A stretch of 64,000 nt of DNA from Telopea speciosissima (taxonomy: Eukaryota; Streptophyta; Magnoliopsida; Proteales; Proteaceae). Made by a program: the position numbers and the translations under genes. The notes beneath the pieces were generated by a model. That model did no database searches and had not been told where the DNA came from. It saw only the letters and a list, made by a program, of their open reading frames with translations. Below are positions 1-12,981 of this stretch, piece after piece. The stretch covers positions 12,319,501-12,383,500 of the forward strand of contig NC_057916.1 of the NCBI RefSeq assembly GCF_018873765.1. Direction: 5' to 3'. How positions within the stretch are numbered: the stretch's first letter is position 1; each line of letters opens with the position of its first letter.

Positions 1-999
1 CCACTCTGACACTCTCCCTCTGTGTGTTTTTTCCTCTCTACGTCTCTTTAGTCTTTACTCCAAAATCCAAAGTGAGAAGGGAAAGTGAAAAAGGGCAGAA
101 CAAGAAAGAAAAGAATACGTTTCTTGCTGTGAGAAACTGAAAGGAGCGCTTCAATCGCTTGTAAAAAGGTCTAAACCACTCATCAGTTTTCAAGCAACGT
201 GTTAAGCTGTTCTTAATTCTTTCTTCCCATCCCTGAACATATACGTATCCCAGAGCCAAACAATCCTCAAAGTGGAACAAAGAAGTTGCCGAGTGCTTTC
301 GTTACATAAGCTTTACAGGTATCTTCCCTTGGCAGTTGGCATTTCTAATTCTTTAGTGGTCAAATCCCTTTAATTAATTAATTGCGAATCTCCAAGTGGT
401 TGCCCCCCTGGGTTAGAGCCCAACCTACAACTCTACAAGAAGTTGCCGAGTTTTTTCGTTTGATTAGAAAAACCATGCAGATCTGACTGTAACGGTGTCA
501 TTTGATGGCACCTACCACGCTCCTTATATCATTTGTTCCTGTTTACCCACAAACCAAAAAAAAAATTTGTTCCCTAAATCCTAATAGTGAAAACAAATAA
601 ATAATCCAATAATAATTGCAGTCCACAATTATATGCTTAAATAATATTAGGAATGGAACAAGAAGTATAGGTTTTTTTTTTTTGTCTTATGGGGAGTAGA
701 GGTATTAATGAGGCTGTGTTTGGTATGTATTTTTTTAAATTTATTATAGGTTTATACAAAAATGTTTTTTGGTACATGTTCCGATTCTAAATTATTAGAA
801 TGGGTTCAAGAATAGGTTTCATTCTCGAACATGGTAAAAACACATTCTACGTTCTTATTTTTTACAGCTTTCATGTCTTTGATTCTCAATTTAATGGTAG
901 CAATCTTTTTGGCCCACAGGTTCGCTCTATTCCACTCCAACATCATTGTTTATTTAGCAAGAACTCGGCACGATTGCAGTTAAAGCACTACTTGTTATG
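1..999. other. Gene-poor left edge, no supported gene
   Basis: I see no coding region I can support. The first 60 bases are CT-rich and resemble a plant 5' leader, and a possible splice donor (ACAG/GTATCT) lies near 318, but no coding exon follows. A short direct repeat (GAAGTTGCCGAGT plus a TTTCG tail) occurs near 279 and again near 438. Several poly-T and poly-A runs are present. Confidence 0.4.
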
Positions 1000-1900
1000 A
1001 ATGCAATCACAATAATGCTTGCCTGCGAGGAAAACAATGACACAATAGGTGGAGACGCGAGTAAATCAACCATAGTGGATGAATATGCCCTTTTTGGGGC
1101 GGTGATCGGAAAATTAGCCCCTATGTGCGAGAAAGTTGTTGAGGCTCGAAGTGTGGTGGTATCAAAGATGCAATAGACAAGGACGATGACAGAGAGCAAG
1201 AATGTTGGAGGAACCAATAATGGGTTTTTCAGTGATGGAACGGTGGAGAAAATATGATCGAACCATGAAGATAAAGCGCTCTTTAATGTTATATTAGAGG
1301 CATTACATAAGAGCAAAGGGGAGGAGTCATAGAAAGTGTCACAACAGTGGGGAAATGTGACTAAGTCATTTAAGGTGATTAGGCAATTGGGATTTGATAA
1401 TGATGATAACGTGCCCAAGGGAATAAGCTCAAACAACGAGGGTAGAAAAGGCATGGTGGATAGGTGACAGTGACCAAAAAATTAACCCTATGTGGCTATG
1501 TATGAGAGAACTGTTGAGGCTGAAAGTGCGATGGTGTCAAAGATGCAATGGACAAGGATGAACGAGCAAGGGGTTCTCAGAGATGGAGGAGAAAATATGG
1601 TCGAATCATGAAGATAAAGCACTATTTGAGGTTATATCAGAGACATTACACAAGAGCAAAGGGGAGGAGCTATATAGAATGCGTCACAGTAGTACGAGAA
1701 TGTGACTAAGTCACTTAAGGTGATTAGGCAATTGAGATTTGTTAATGGTGATAATGTGCCCTAGGGAGTAAAGCTCAAGAAACGAGGCTAGAAAATGCAT
1801 GGTGGATATGTTCAAAGGAGCACTTACATCTTCATTCGGGAAAATTGTAGAACAACAACAATGCACATCACGTAGCTCCTCAATTGTCAACGTTATGGTC
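1000..1900 (+). pseudogene. Tandemly duplicated decayed reading frame
   Basis: Two imperfect copies of a coding-like unit lie head to tail at about 1110-1466 and 1478-1810. An open stretch from the ATG at 1007 reads into the first unit for about 55 codons and then meets a stop. In both units one can read, with frame changes and stops, a segment like NHEDKALF, then HKSKGEE, then VIRQLG or a decayed form of it. The pattern of acidic/aromatic start, a KGEE-type middle and a VIRQL helix faintly recalls plant Myb/SANT-like or transposon-associated DNA-binding domains, but I cannot assign a family. The frame is broken in both copies, so a functional product is unlikely. It could be a decayed transposon-associated gene or an old host gene fragment. 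Confidence 0.35.
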
Positions 1901-2849
1901 AATGAGATAAATTTTTAGACTAACTTCAGAATATATCCGCCTTTTGATCTAAATTCAACTTAATAAACGATGATGATTTCCCATGCTACTATTGCTACTT
2001 TCGTGACTTTGTTTACCATCTTATCATTTTTTTTCTTGTGAAGTAATATCCAATCGATTTAAAATGTTTTTGTCCATTCCAACATAAAGAATGCATTTTA
2101 ATAAGATAAACATCCAAAGAAGATTGTCATTCTCTAAAATGAATTTACAAAACCATACACTATACTAATAGAGCTGATTTTTTCTTAAGCCACGTTGAAT
2201 GGGAATTCCTTCACCGCAGGCTTCACATGAAAATAAAAAGATACCAGGAAGGTATTTTTGAAAACATATCAAATCCTTATACGGTTTGTAGAGCTTAGAA
2301 TGATGTGGTGAACCCTCACAAAGGAAAATTTAACTTTCTGTATATCTGGACCACCTCAAAAACAATTAATGCGGTTAGATTTTTGTTCATATTTAAATTT
2401 ATGGTGATAAGAAGGTACAGCGAAATTTCCCTGTTGGCTTCTGTTTCCTACACGGAAATCCATTTCCATGAATTATGGATCTCGTGTTTCGTAACAAGTG
2501 ATGTGGGGATTCTCTGACCGTCCGATGCAGCGTACTCTTCCTCCCTTTCTTTATTTTTGTGGTGTTTTTATATTTTTTTTGTTTCTAAGATATTTTATTA
2601 TTTTATTATGAAGAGGCAGTGTAGGGAGGAAGGCTCTAGTCTGTCAAGTCTCAATTCTCGAAGCTGCTTTAAACATTAATATTTCGTACGGCTAAAATCA
2701 TACATGTTCTGATATCTATATCAAAGTCAACGACACAGGTACGCTGCACGCCTGTACATCCCTCGGAACTGTTGGATTAGAATATTTCTGTTAAGCCAGT
2801 TCACTTTTTTTGTTTGGTAAAATGTTAAGCCAGTTCACAGATATACTCA

Positions 2850-3297
2850 TTTTAATAATAAGGGAAACTTACATTATTAGCTATTTTTTGGTTTTTATTT
2901 ACAAAACTATTCACCGTATGTTTGAGTTAACAAAAATAGATAAAAACAAATTTAGTTTTACAAAATTAAACAAAATAGTGACTCTCCTTTCTTCCTCGTT
3001 AATTTTCTTTTGAAAAAATCTTTCTTTTTTTTTCTCTATTACTTGGGGTAACAGAGAATGGCGGTGACTGGGATAAGGGTAGGGTTGCATGGAACGAAGG
3101 ATGCCTAGACGAGAAAGCAATGACAGAGGTAAAAATATCTAAAAAAGTAAGTGTAGGAGAGAGAGACACTATTTTGTTCAATTTTGTAAACCTTAACTTA
3201 TTTTTGTCTATTTTAGTTAACTCAAATGTACGGTGGACAATTTTGTAAATGAAAATCCAAAAGTAGCTAATCATGTAATTTTCCCTTTTAATAATAA
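2850..3297. mobile_element. MITE with long terminal inverted repeats
   Basis: The block 2862-3285 begins GGGAAACTTACAT and ends ATGTAATTTTCCC. Its outer 130-140 bases on each side are imperfect reverse complements: the same reading frame appears on + in the left arm and on - in the right arm. It is flanked on both sides by the same 12-bp direct repeat TTTTAATAATAA (2850-2861 and 3286-3297). Long inverted repeats with a target duplication near 9-12 bp fit a Mutator-like non-autonomous element; that class call is inference. No coding capacity. Confidence 0.7.
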
Positions 3298-5805
3298 GAG
3301 TTCCAAATTAGGGTTTTTCGGTTTGGTTGCAATTTGTTGTTTTTAAATTGTTTTTTTAATCGGTCCATTTTTATGAGTTGGTATTGGATTGGCAATATCG
3401 AACAATTCGTATTGATATCGATCGGGACTGATACCAATACATGACCACGATGATACTAATCAGTAGATACAGAATGGATGTCTCATTTTTATTGTGTAAA
3501 TTGCTCTTTTGATTTGGAATCGATATCGGTATATCTTGACACTAAATCCATATTTATAAGAACTTGATCCAAAAATTCTTTTCAATTAAAAGGATAAATT
3601 ATATTAATTATTGAATGTTAATACATCAGATTTAGAGTCTAAAATATTTCTTGCCATCATCCTGTAATAGTAGAGATAATTCCACAAGAAGATATCGAAC
3701 ACAAATATTAACCTATTGAAAAAACTGTAAAAATATAGTCAAAAAGTCTACACACTAGTTTGTCTCTCTAATATGATGAGCAAATACACAACTTTGAAAG
3801 CACACCGCAAATCTAAAATGTCTTCACTCAACCCACGAGCAACCCAAGGAATCTGAAACTTGCCTAAGAGCATATGTATCCACATTTACAAGAGCTTGAT
3901 CCAAAAATTGATAATTATTGATTTCAATCTCTTATCAGCTTTTAAATGAGCTCTTATCTAGTCTCAATCTTTCATATATAAAAATTGACTTATTTTTCCA
4001 ACATTTTCAATTTCAATCCAGATGGTGGATTTCAAAAATCGACTAGTCTAATCGGATTTAATCTTTTTGGTTTTTTAAAAAGTGAAAAGAATGTTAATTG
4101 ATCGTGTAATCTCTGCACCACCATGGAGCCAATGAGAGTATAGATAGTCACATAGAGACATTGGTTTGAATGTGATTTTCGATTTCATTGAGGAATATAG
4201 AACGGTCTTTTTACACACTCCTTGCAGAGTAACCATTAACCAAACAACCAATTAGCATTATTTTTCCATTTTTAGAAAACTATTCCAGATCATCAATCTT
4301 TATTATCAGGCCCCCTCACGATTAGAAGATTCAAATAGGGTCACGAATTATTTTCAGTATCTCAACTACGTCTAAATGTCAACCATCCAAAGTTTAACTC
4401 TGATCTGTCCTGGCCCACAAATTGGACTTACAAATTCTCCAACGCAACTAATCCCCACTAGTGTACGCAATGTCTGATGGGAGTTTTATATATATTCCTT
4501 TTGTCGTAAACAAAAAATAGATAATATTTATTGATCCGTGAATCACACAGGAGAGATGGATCAGGGTCTGGTGTTTTGGTGGGTCCATCCAATATTAGAT
4601 ACGACCTGATGCATTATTTATACCCATCGGATGGTTATAATACTCTCGCGTGTCACGTTGACCGTTATTATGAGACATGGAAATGGATATTGGTGGGCCG
4701 CACGACTGGGAGACACAAGAACACGCCAAGTAACATTTTTTAATTTGAAAGTGGAGAGTAGAGACTCAGAACTTACATACGCGCGCATGTGTTTACGTCT
4801 AATGGTTTTTGTTTTTTGGTTGGGTGCGCAGGGTTTGGTTGCGTAATAGATTCCGTGATTCCAAGTATATACTTACTCATATGGAAGGTCGAAAATTTAT
4901 AATAAGCTACGGTGGAGTGCATGGCGACTGCATTATTGTCGATAGTTACTAATAATTCCTGTTTACCAAATAAAAAACTAATAATTCCTGAAGCTGGTAT
5001 GGGACTATAGGTTTTATTTTTATAAGGATAGTTTAATATTAATAAAGGGAAGCTTCGTCGAAACACACATAAGTAGGTTAGAATGGAGTTGGGAATGGGA
5101 TCCGGATTGGCCTGAATCCTAATCGGTCTAGACTCTAGACTTTGGATGGTGTTTGAATGATTTTTTATCCTCTCATGTGCATCACAATTGAGAATCCCAC
5201 CGTCCATTCAATATTTTGAAACGATAAAAAAATGTCACTATCCATGATTTTTATGTTTGAATTCTTAAGTGTGATGTACTGGACAATGTACCGCACTCGA
5301 GAGAATAAAAATACACAATCCCTAGATTGATAATGGATTAGATAGTGAATTGGATTATTTTTAATTTTCGTAAAATGAGAATTAATTTCTTAAAAGAAAT
5401 GGGTTTGGATCTTTCCGATGTGAGGTGACTAGGGATCTACCCCCAATGAAGTCTCTCCATCTGACACATATGTTGGAGATAGATCCAAATCAAAATGAAA
5501 GACTTCTGGAATCTCCTCCCCAGTTTCCCCCTCCCTCTGTGCCCTTCCATCTCGAAGTTCCATTGCCACTTCCCCTACTCTCTCTCCCTTTTCTATGGCT
5601 CTGCTCCCTCACTATCCCTCCATCCCTTTTCTTCTTCTTCTCATCTCCTCCTCTGGCTCCGCCCCTACCCCCGTTGGCATTAATATGAGAGCTACTTGTG
5701 TTGTGTGTGCATTGTTGGGATTTGAGAAGCATTCAAAGGGAAACTAAAGGAGTAGAGACTTAACCCGAATTGAATTGAGGCTCATTGGATAGGACAATTA
5801 TCGTC
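3298..5805. other. Intergenic, no gene seen
   Basis: AT-rich sequence with no supported coding region. It contains a dispersed repeat copy near 4098-4230 (listed separately) and stretches with repeated GATATCGAT/TATCGGTAT-like words near 3390-3530 that resemble decayed MITE sequence found again near 8.6 kb and 36.5 kb. A CT-rich tract lies at about 5515-5690. Open frames here are short and show no family features. Confidence 0.4.
4098..4230. repeat. Dispersed short repeat (GGCCAATGAGAG family), copy 1
   Basis: It shares a core of 'CACCA..TGGAGCCAATGAGAG', then a 'GATGTGATTTTCGATTTCAT'-like stretch and an 'ACACACTCCTT' end with copies near 9915, 35190 and 40405. Copies are diverged and about 110-130 bp long. 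No coding frame and no clear inverted ends; probably a small non-autonomous element. Confidence 0.45.
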
Positions 5806-5953
5806 TACGGTTCCTGATCGGTGCGGTTTCCTAGTTCTTCACACAAGAGGGGGGTGGGACCCATCTGGGCACCTGACCGAATAGTCTGTCCAGGTGGGGT
5901 CCACTCTCCTCTTGTGAGAGGAACTAGGGAACCGCACCGGTCAGGGAACCGTA
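5806..5953. mobile_element. Small MITE, 148 bp, inverted ends
   Basis: Starts TACGGTTCCTGATCGGTGCG and ends with the near-perfect reverse complement (CGCACCGGTCAGGGAACCGTA region), giving terminal inverted repeats of about 30 bp. The inner part is also partly self-complementary (CACAAGAGG against CCTCTTGTG). A related copy lies at 47330-47461 with the same ends and the same 'ACCGAA..CTG.CCAG.TGG' middle. No target duplication could be fixed. Confidence 0.65.
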
Positions 5954-7077
5954 CAGAAAAAAAATTCCATTGGATAAGCTTTTGATTGGGGTATTTTTAA
6001 ATCGATTGAAACCGACTCAAACATATTAAAAAAAATTGGATTTAAACCAAACCCGAACTGATATAAAACCAATGTAAACCCAAAAATCATTGAAATCATG
6101 TTTTTTCCCATAATTATACATACGCATGGAAAATCGAACCTAATATCAAGCCGATGAGAGAAAGCTAAAATAAATTGAATCCAAATAAAGCCAAAACCAA
6201 ATATTCCCTTATTGGTTTGGTTTCAACTTCATCCATATTTACACTAAAATCAGACCAAAATCGAACCAATTGATTGATACCCCTACTCAGTTAGATCAGC
6301 TGGGATTGGGTGACCCGGATTTAATCAACCCAAAATACCTGATTCAGGCTTTTATTCGTCCACCAGAATGGGTCGACCATTGATAGTAGCTTCTGATACT
6401 GAATTGGCATTAGGAGGGTGGGCATTTATATGAAAGTTCTTAATGAAATTAGATTACCTGAGAAATAAATTTTAATTTATCAGATTACCCACCCGACATT
6501 TCATTTAACTAAATAATTTCAAATAAATTCTACCCAAAAAAAATTTTCAAATAAATATTACAAAACTATCTAAAATAGTGTTATTCCCTCGCCCACTTAC
6601 GTTTTTTAACTTTTTTTCCTCTGACTTCCCTCTCTCATTCTTGGGTAGTTCTGTTGTAAGCATTGTGCCCTTGAGAGCATTCCCTCAATAGCCTATTTTG
6701 GTCAACTGTCCCAAAGTTGTGGAGCTTGAAATATTGAATCATTTGACAAATATTTTAGGATAGAGATTTTCTTATTCATACCTCTGAAGGTGGTGAATAA
6801 TTTGTGTTTGTTATTGGTGAAGTCTGATCTCAGTCCAGAAAATGTTGTGGTGATTCTTTGGCAAGTCTGAACCAGATCGGGTGGGTCTGTACTTTTTGGG
6901 TTAGGGTTTCTTAAATATTGTAACTATCTCTTTGAGAGATGTGTGACTGAGGGTTTGTATTTGGTTCATATAAATACTGGATTTGTTCTATCACTAAGTC
7001 GTGGATGTAGCCTTCCTTCTAGGGGTGAATCACGTAAATCTTGTTGGTTTTTTAATTAGAGATTCAAAATACGTTTT
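5954..7077. other. Intergenic, no gene seen
   Basis: Low-complexity AT-rich sequence with repeated 'AAACC..AAAT' words (5990-6290) typical of decayed non-coding repeats. No frame with family features. Confidence 0.35.
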
Positions 7078-7732
7078 TGTTAGGTGTGTTAGACGGTTGA
7101 ATCATTTCCTAATAGACACCTAAATAGCCAATGGGTGTCTATTGAAAGACTTATTTGAGTGGCTAACAAACAAGCCTTATGCGAAAAGACATGAGTTGGG
7201 GTATATCTTTTGGAGACATCCCTTAGTGGTGTCTTTTCCTCTCCTATATAAAGAAAGGAGTTCTTGCTCATTTTATAACAATTGGTTTTTAAAAACATCT
7301 TTAGAAGTAATTTTAGTGTATGTTTTCCTTCCCACCATAGACGCCCTTTGTAATCACATTTGGAACTGCAACTTATGTGATTAGAGAGCTATTTTATCTT
7401 GGAAGTATAGATGCATTGTAAACCCGGATTGCAAAATTGGGGCATTTAAAAATCTCTAGGAGAGCATCGTTTGATGTGACTCAACTTTACCATTTATTGT
7501 TCAGGTTACACAAGAGGATGTGTATTGGGGTATTTCTGTCTATATGGTCTCATACTATCTGGCATACCAATCAGATAAGTCTTGTATTTACTGTTTGTTT
7601 ATTATATTTATAATTTTATATTCTTTGCCCATCTTATTTTATTCCTATAAATCTTGTTTTGTGTGCTTGATTTATCTTTATTTTTGCATCTCTTCTGTAA
7701 AATTGTCATTCTGTTGCGTTGTTTTTCTAACA
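7078..7732. mobile_element. Probable solo LTR
   Basis: The 655-bp block starts TGTTAG and ends CTAACA, a perfect 6-bp inverted terminus of the TG...CA kind that ends LTRs. A TATA-like CTATATAAAG lies about 165 bp in, consistent with a U3 promoter on the + strand. The neighbouring 5-bp sequences (GTTTT and GAGTT) do not match well, so the target duplication is unproved. No internal retroelement genes lie beside it, hence 'solo'. The superfamily is unknown. Confidence 0.45.
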
Positions 7733-8549
7733 GAGTTTACCTTTCTTCCCTTCCCCCCCGCCCCCCCCAATAAAAAAGTTGAAACTTTTTATTTTTTATT
7801 TTTTGTCCTTCTATTGTAAAGTGTGTAACACAATTCTTTTATTGAGATAAGATCATATCATTTCAAATGTGTAATAGAAGTACAAGGCCATGGTAATTAT
7901 ATCTTCAAATTATTTTAAAAACTCTTTTTTATTCATCTTCTAAAATGCATTTTGAATGAAAACTCTTTAAACCCTTTGTAAATGAAAATAACAAGCACCA
8001 ATCGAACAGATAAAGGTAAAATCAGCCCAATAAGACACATTACCATTCTACCCAAAAAACCATAGAGCACCGTGTGAATTGGATGGTAGGAGACTGGGAA
8101 TTGTTTAAAGATAAACATTCTCATAGTTGAAAGTTGAAATTGAATCCACACAACACAGATTAGAGATACCATCCTTCCTTCTTAGTTTTGTACTTGTGGA
8201 AGAAAGAATAAAAACGAAAAAAGGCCAAATTGGTGAATACACATCGTTTTCTCTCGTTATCAAGGATTTTAAATTTGGAATCGGGATAGAATGAGTTCCT
8301 GCTGAGTTCGATTTGGGTCAAATTGGAATTGGTTTAACAAACTCAAGAAAGGGCTCCTAAGATTTGAAGACCTAGTGACTTGATCCCAAAAACTCTAGAA
8401 TCAATCAGATCAAAATGTCCAAAATCAGAATCAACCATAGCCGATTCTGATCCAAATCAACTAATTTGACCAATCAATTTCTGATTTTGAAGCAATGCTC
8501 CTCGTAGTTTTTCAATGCTATCAAAATGTAAAAAAGTAATTGATATTAA
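7733..8549. other. Intergenic, no gene seen
   Basis: C-run and T-rich tracts at 7755-7800, then AT-rich sequence. A decayed element rich in 'AATTGG/GATCAAA' words begins near 8262. No supported gene. Confidence 0.35.
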
Positions 8550-8801
8550 CATGGTTTTAGGAATTGGTATCGGAGCAATACATATTGTATCATATCAGTT
8601 TTGATACTCTAATAGACTAATAATATCAATATGTATTGATCATATCAGACAATTTTACCCTCAAAGATATTAATAAGGTACACATTTTTACCCTCAATCC
8701 ATACTATGTCAATGGTACATATTAGATTGGTATAAATTTCACTGTTGATACCGATATAGATCAACCAATATGGCCAATACTGAAACGATGCCTAAAACCA
8801 G
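8550..8801. mobile_element. hAT-type MITE, 252 bp
   Basis: Ends CATGGTTTTAGG and CCTAAAACCAG are reverse complements apart from the outermost bases. The flanks GATATTAA (8542-8549) and GATATAAA (8802-8809) match at 7 of 8 positions, as expected for an old 8-bp hAT target duplication. The body is rich in 'GATACCGATATAGATC'-like words shared with repeats near 3.4 and 36.5 kb. Non-coding. Confidence 0.55.
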
Positions 8802-8809
8802 GATATAAA

Positions 8810-11800
8810 TAAAAGGAAAAAAATGGCCACATCACCAGTGTATCATAAGTTAGCACACTCTGTCTCTATCTCTCTTCCCCACATTGAAATGACCCCCTTG
8901 CCCCTCCTGTGTGATGCCCCATCTCATGCCCCCTTTGGTATTAAATTTGATATTTTGATTGGACCACTTGGTCCATTCCGATTTATGAAATAATATATCG
9001 TTAACCTTAATTACATTGTTAACCTAAAAACATCATAAGCCAATGCTGAGCGGATTCTTTCTTTAACTGTCGGAATTGACAAGGTAGACTAAATTTGGCA
9101 TCAAATTTCCTTCTATGCGAACTGCTTTTCAGAGTATAATTTTGTTATTGGGTGAAAGAAAAAAAGCAAGCCTTACCAAAAAAAAAGACAGAAAAAAAGC
9201 AAGGATTATCATGGTAAAGGCACTAACAATTGTACAAAAGTAAAGGTTAATTATTTGTTACCTCACGTAAGTGCGTTTAAGTTTTTTACTTTTCTTTGTG
9301 TTGGGGAATGTGGACGATTGGAATCAGAACCAGCAGGGATCATTTAGAATCTCTCTCCATCTCAGAACAATGGCAGATATGTCCTTTCACATGAGAAGGA
9401 GAGAGACTAATGGGAGTGCTGGCGTAGGCCATACTCCCAGAGTTCTTTTTACATTTTTTTTTGCCACATGGTTGTATTGACGGGCACAATTTGTATACAT
9501 ATTATCTACATCATCATCTAATTTTCAATATTATTAAAATAATTTAAATTCTCTAAATCTTGTTTCAATGATTTGAAAATGGCGATTTTTCTTTATTTTA
9601 TATTTGATGTGTTAATTAAAAAAAAAAAAAAAAAAAACCGAACATGTGCAAGTTAGGGCATAAATAGGCTCTCAAATTTGACATGTGGTCTATTTAAGAT
9701 AATCCATATCTATCCAAAAGTTATGAGTAATTAACATGCAACAACATCAAGTAAGGAACTACAAAGAATGTGTACTGCACCAATGCACCACAACACAACG
9801 ATCATTATTGAGTGCACACCGTCAATTTTTGTTGTGCCATGGTGGTTCTTCTTTTAATCACCTTTATGTAAGCTTAGTTAAAGAAGGAAAAAAATTTGGG
9901 GCAAGAGATCAATGCTTGGTCATGTAGCTCTTGCACTAGCATGGAGGCCAATGAGAGAGAACGCAAGGCATCAATATGAATGAGATTTTTTATTTCAAGA
10001 ACTGAGCTGTTATTTCGCGTATTTGAGAATAAAAAAAAATGCAAGGTCCTGTCTTCACTCTTCACCGTTATTTTATATCATGTAATGTTCGATTTGTTTT
10101 TTAAAAGAAGTATATATTGAAAACCAAAGGAAGGATTCACATTCGGCATCAACCAAACACAGCTTAAGAAGATGAAAGGACTAAAGGATTTGAATTTCAT
10201 GAGGAAATACGTAAGCTTTAAAGAAGCTTTTGGGGCTAGAGCTCATTGAATGGATGAAGCATCGATCTAAGCTGTATTTGCTCATGCTCAGGCCCAGGCC
10301 CATGTGACTTCACTCTTTTTAGTGTGTGCTATAATTTAGCCCATTAGGGGTGACCCACTAGGGCACAGACCTATGAAGAGCCCATGAGGATTCACGAAGG
10401 ACCAACAGTTATTCCAGAAAAGACCTGACTTGCTGCAGGCAATAAGGGAGGACTCGAGACCAACATACCATAGGCACCACTACGACTAATGGTCCCAACC
10501 ATCAGTCCAAGACCGATGTCCCTCATGTTGCTTCACTTAACACCAAAACACTAATCCCTTTTAATACAAGGATGTAGACGCCAAGATATAGAAGTAAATT
10601 GCAGTGTCAACATTTCCATTTTTTGCCGCATGGCATGCCAAGGAACTGTGTCGAATGCAAAAATTTAGGGCTCTAATTCAATTTATGGGCTGCATTTGTA
10701 TTTCATGTTTTCCCTTAATAATAATTCATTCATAACTGTTCAAAATTTTGTGTTTTCCTTTTTTTTGTTCTATATTTCTAGTTCAAAATATTGACCACTC
10801 TGATAGATAGATTTGAAATTTCATACAAAGATAAATTCAAGGTTCATTGCTCACATGTTAAGTTCAATGTGAAACATGGTTGGCTAAGTGGCAAAATAAA
10901 CCATTGAACTTATAGTGAAAATGCAAATTCCATAAAACAAATAAATGATTGCAAATACAAGAAAATATGCTAATACATAAGATGGTATATTGTTGAAATT
11001 TGACATGTAGCATGTTGAGTAGTTGAGGAATATCTCTAAGCCATCACAAATTTGCCACATTTTATATTGGATAGAGCTCCAAGCTTCGTTTATGAAGAAA
11101 ATCCTGCAGCAATCGATTGATCTATCGAAAGCACAAGCGGTTGAGAACGATCGAAAAAAGGAAAGATCACTAATGAAAGGGTAAGTTTCATTCAGGGCTT
11201 GATAAACCAACCCTTCTGATCCCGATCTGAGCCATCTACGTTCTCTTCATCAGAAACCAGGCCTGTCAATGGGCACACATACCTTCTCTTCCGACCAAAG
11301 ACTAAGCTTCACCATGGAGCTTCAGCCCAGGCCAAGCAAAGCTGCACGACACTTAGACGGTTGCTCCCCAAGCCGGGTAGGTCCACAACCAGAATAGAAA
11401 ATGGGAGTAAGTTCTATGAATGACAAAGAGGCGCATAATGAGGCTAAGCCTTGAAGCCTAGATCAATGTGGGGCTTTCGGGTTAGTTTTTTACTATATAT
11501 ATATAAGATTCCACCTCTACAGGTGCTTTCCAGAGGTGGAATCTTCTAGTTCTTTCTATTTGACCCGAAACCGATCGATCCAGCCATGAGCAGGTTGAAG
11601 AGAGCTCTAACAGGCCTTGGAGGACCGAATCCACGTATGTGGCAAAATACGATATAGATAACCAAAGTGTTTTGTTACCAAAAAAAAAAAAGATAACTAA
11701 AGTGTCTTGCTGATATGATAAATGGAATCGACCAAGTGGCAAAATAAAGTTTTGAAAATATGTCAAATAATCAAAACTTTTCAAAGAAAAACAAACTCAT

Positions 11801-12880
11801 GAAAATGCAAGGAATACACAAAATACATGAGAATGTATATCCTTGAATCAAAATTTGAATCTTAAGATATGGCCAATGTCAGAATGCAATTTTCCAGCAA
11901 TAAATATTGCGGAAAACAATTCATATATAATGGGAGATTTATAGATGGAGAGTGTAAGATCTATCACATGGTTTTACCCCAAAAAAAAAAAAGATCTATC
12001 ATATGGAATGTGAGAGGGGGTAGGATGGAATCTACATTTTGGAGTCATGGAGATCCTTTTCTCCTAACTTATATCTATTTTATTTGTTAAATTTAAACAT
12101 GAAAAATCATAGAAAAAAGTAAGGGGAATGGGTTTGCTGCGGTTGTGTGGCCTCTGCACCAACGCAGGGCCAACGAGGGGGCTTGCAAGGGCGGCCATCA
12201 TTTTTGCCCCCTTGCATGTGGGCACAGGAGAACGCGATTAGGGAACGTTATTTCTCCTAAAAGTAATATGCTTAACCGTCCAATTCTATTTGTGAAATGT
12301 CTCCTTTTTATTTTATTTTATTTGGGGGGTGGGAGTGGGGGAAGGCTCTGTCATCGATTCGAATTAGGGAATCTTGGCCTTAATGACCTCCTTGTGCTCT
12401 TAAACCAATCACAAGTGTGACTATTCACGTGGTTTTAAGCTGGGACTCCCGAAATGTGTCATTTGTTTATTGGAGAGCCGATATTGTATATATCATAATT
12501 CCCTCATTCCATCGAGTCTTGTGTAAAGAAGAACTTTGAAAAATATATCTTTTTGGAATGATACGCAGTGGAGGCCTTTCGTTGGTGGGGCTGCCCATGT
12601 GTATATCAAATCCTAGGGAGATAATGCATTCTTAGATGTTAAAAACAGTGAAAATTATTATGTCACACTAGTTTACATGTATTTCTCTCTTTTCTACTTA
12701 TAAAATTTTCTAAATTTTATATTTTCTTATCAGCCAAACACACCCTAAAAGGAAAAATTTGTGGTAAAGAAAGTATTCGTCCTTTTATACGGGTTTTACC
12801 TGCAAACAAACAGATTCCATAACACAAACCGCATGGGCAGTGTGCCTACATACGAAATAAGGGTGTTCAAGGGATCCGCG
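8810..12880. other. Intergenic, no gene seen
   Basis: No coding region with family features. It contains a GGCCAATGAGAG repeat copy (9915-10030), a poly-A run at about 9619-9637, a 'CAACGCAGGGCCAACGAGG' repeat near 12155-12240, and a small inverted pair ('GATTCCACCTCTACAGGTGCTTTCCAGAGG..AATC') near 11506-11542. The last 150 bases before 12.9 kb probably hold the PRP3 promoter; no convincing TATA box was found. Confidence 0.35.
9915..10030. repeat. Dispersed short repeat (GGCCAATGAGAG family), copy 2
   Basis: Shares 'GGTCATGTAG', 'GAGGCCAATGAGAG', 'GCAAGGCATCAATATG' and a 'TTTATTTCA' stretch with the other copies (4098, 35190, 40405). Non-coding. Confidence 0.45.
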
Positions 12881-12981
12881 AGTTTCTAATCTCCTCCACC
12901 TCTGAGTGATCTTCTCCTCTGTCTCAGAGTGTTCACTCGCAATTGAAGGTTGTGAAGGCGATCTTGGGCTTGGGGTTTCAG
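12880..12981 (+). other. PRP3 5' untranslated exon (predicted)
   Basis: A CT-rich leader-like stretch ends at a good donor (TTTCAG/GTATGC, exon end 12981). The next acceptor is at 13773 (TTACAG) or 13783 (TGCAG), just before the first coding ATG at 13825. This gives a 5' UTR intron of about 0.8 kb, which is common in plant housekeeping genes. The transcription start is a guess; cDNA would settle it. Confidence 0.45.

Noticed and set aside
38-280. Minus-strand open frame of 80 codons at the left edge
   Set aside because: It lies in a CT-rich leader-like stretch; the residue pattern shows no known domain, and no exon continues it.
954-1454. Minus-strand open frame of 166 codons
   Set aside because: It is antisense to the duplicated decayed frame; the second tandem unit does not keep it open and the residues look like reverse-complement composition.
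4773-5207. Minus-strand open frame of 144 codons
   Set aside because: No domain, signal or splice context; AT-rich random-looking composition.
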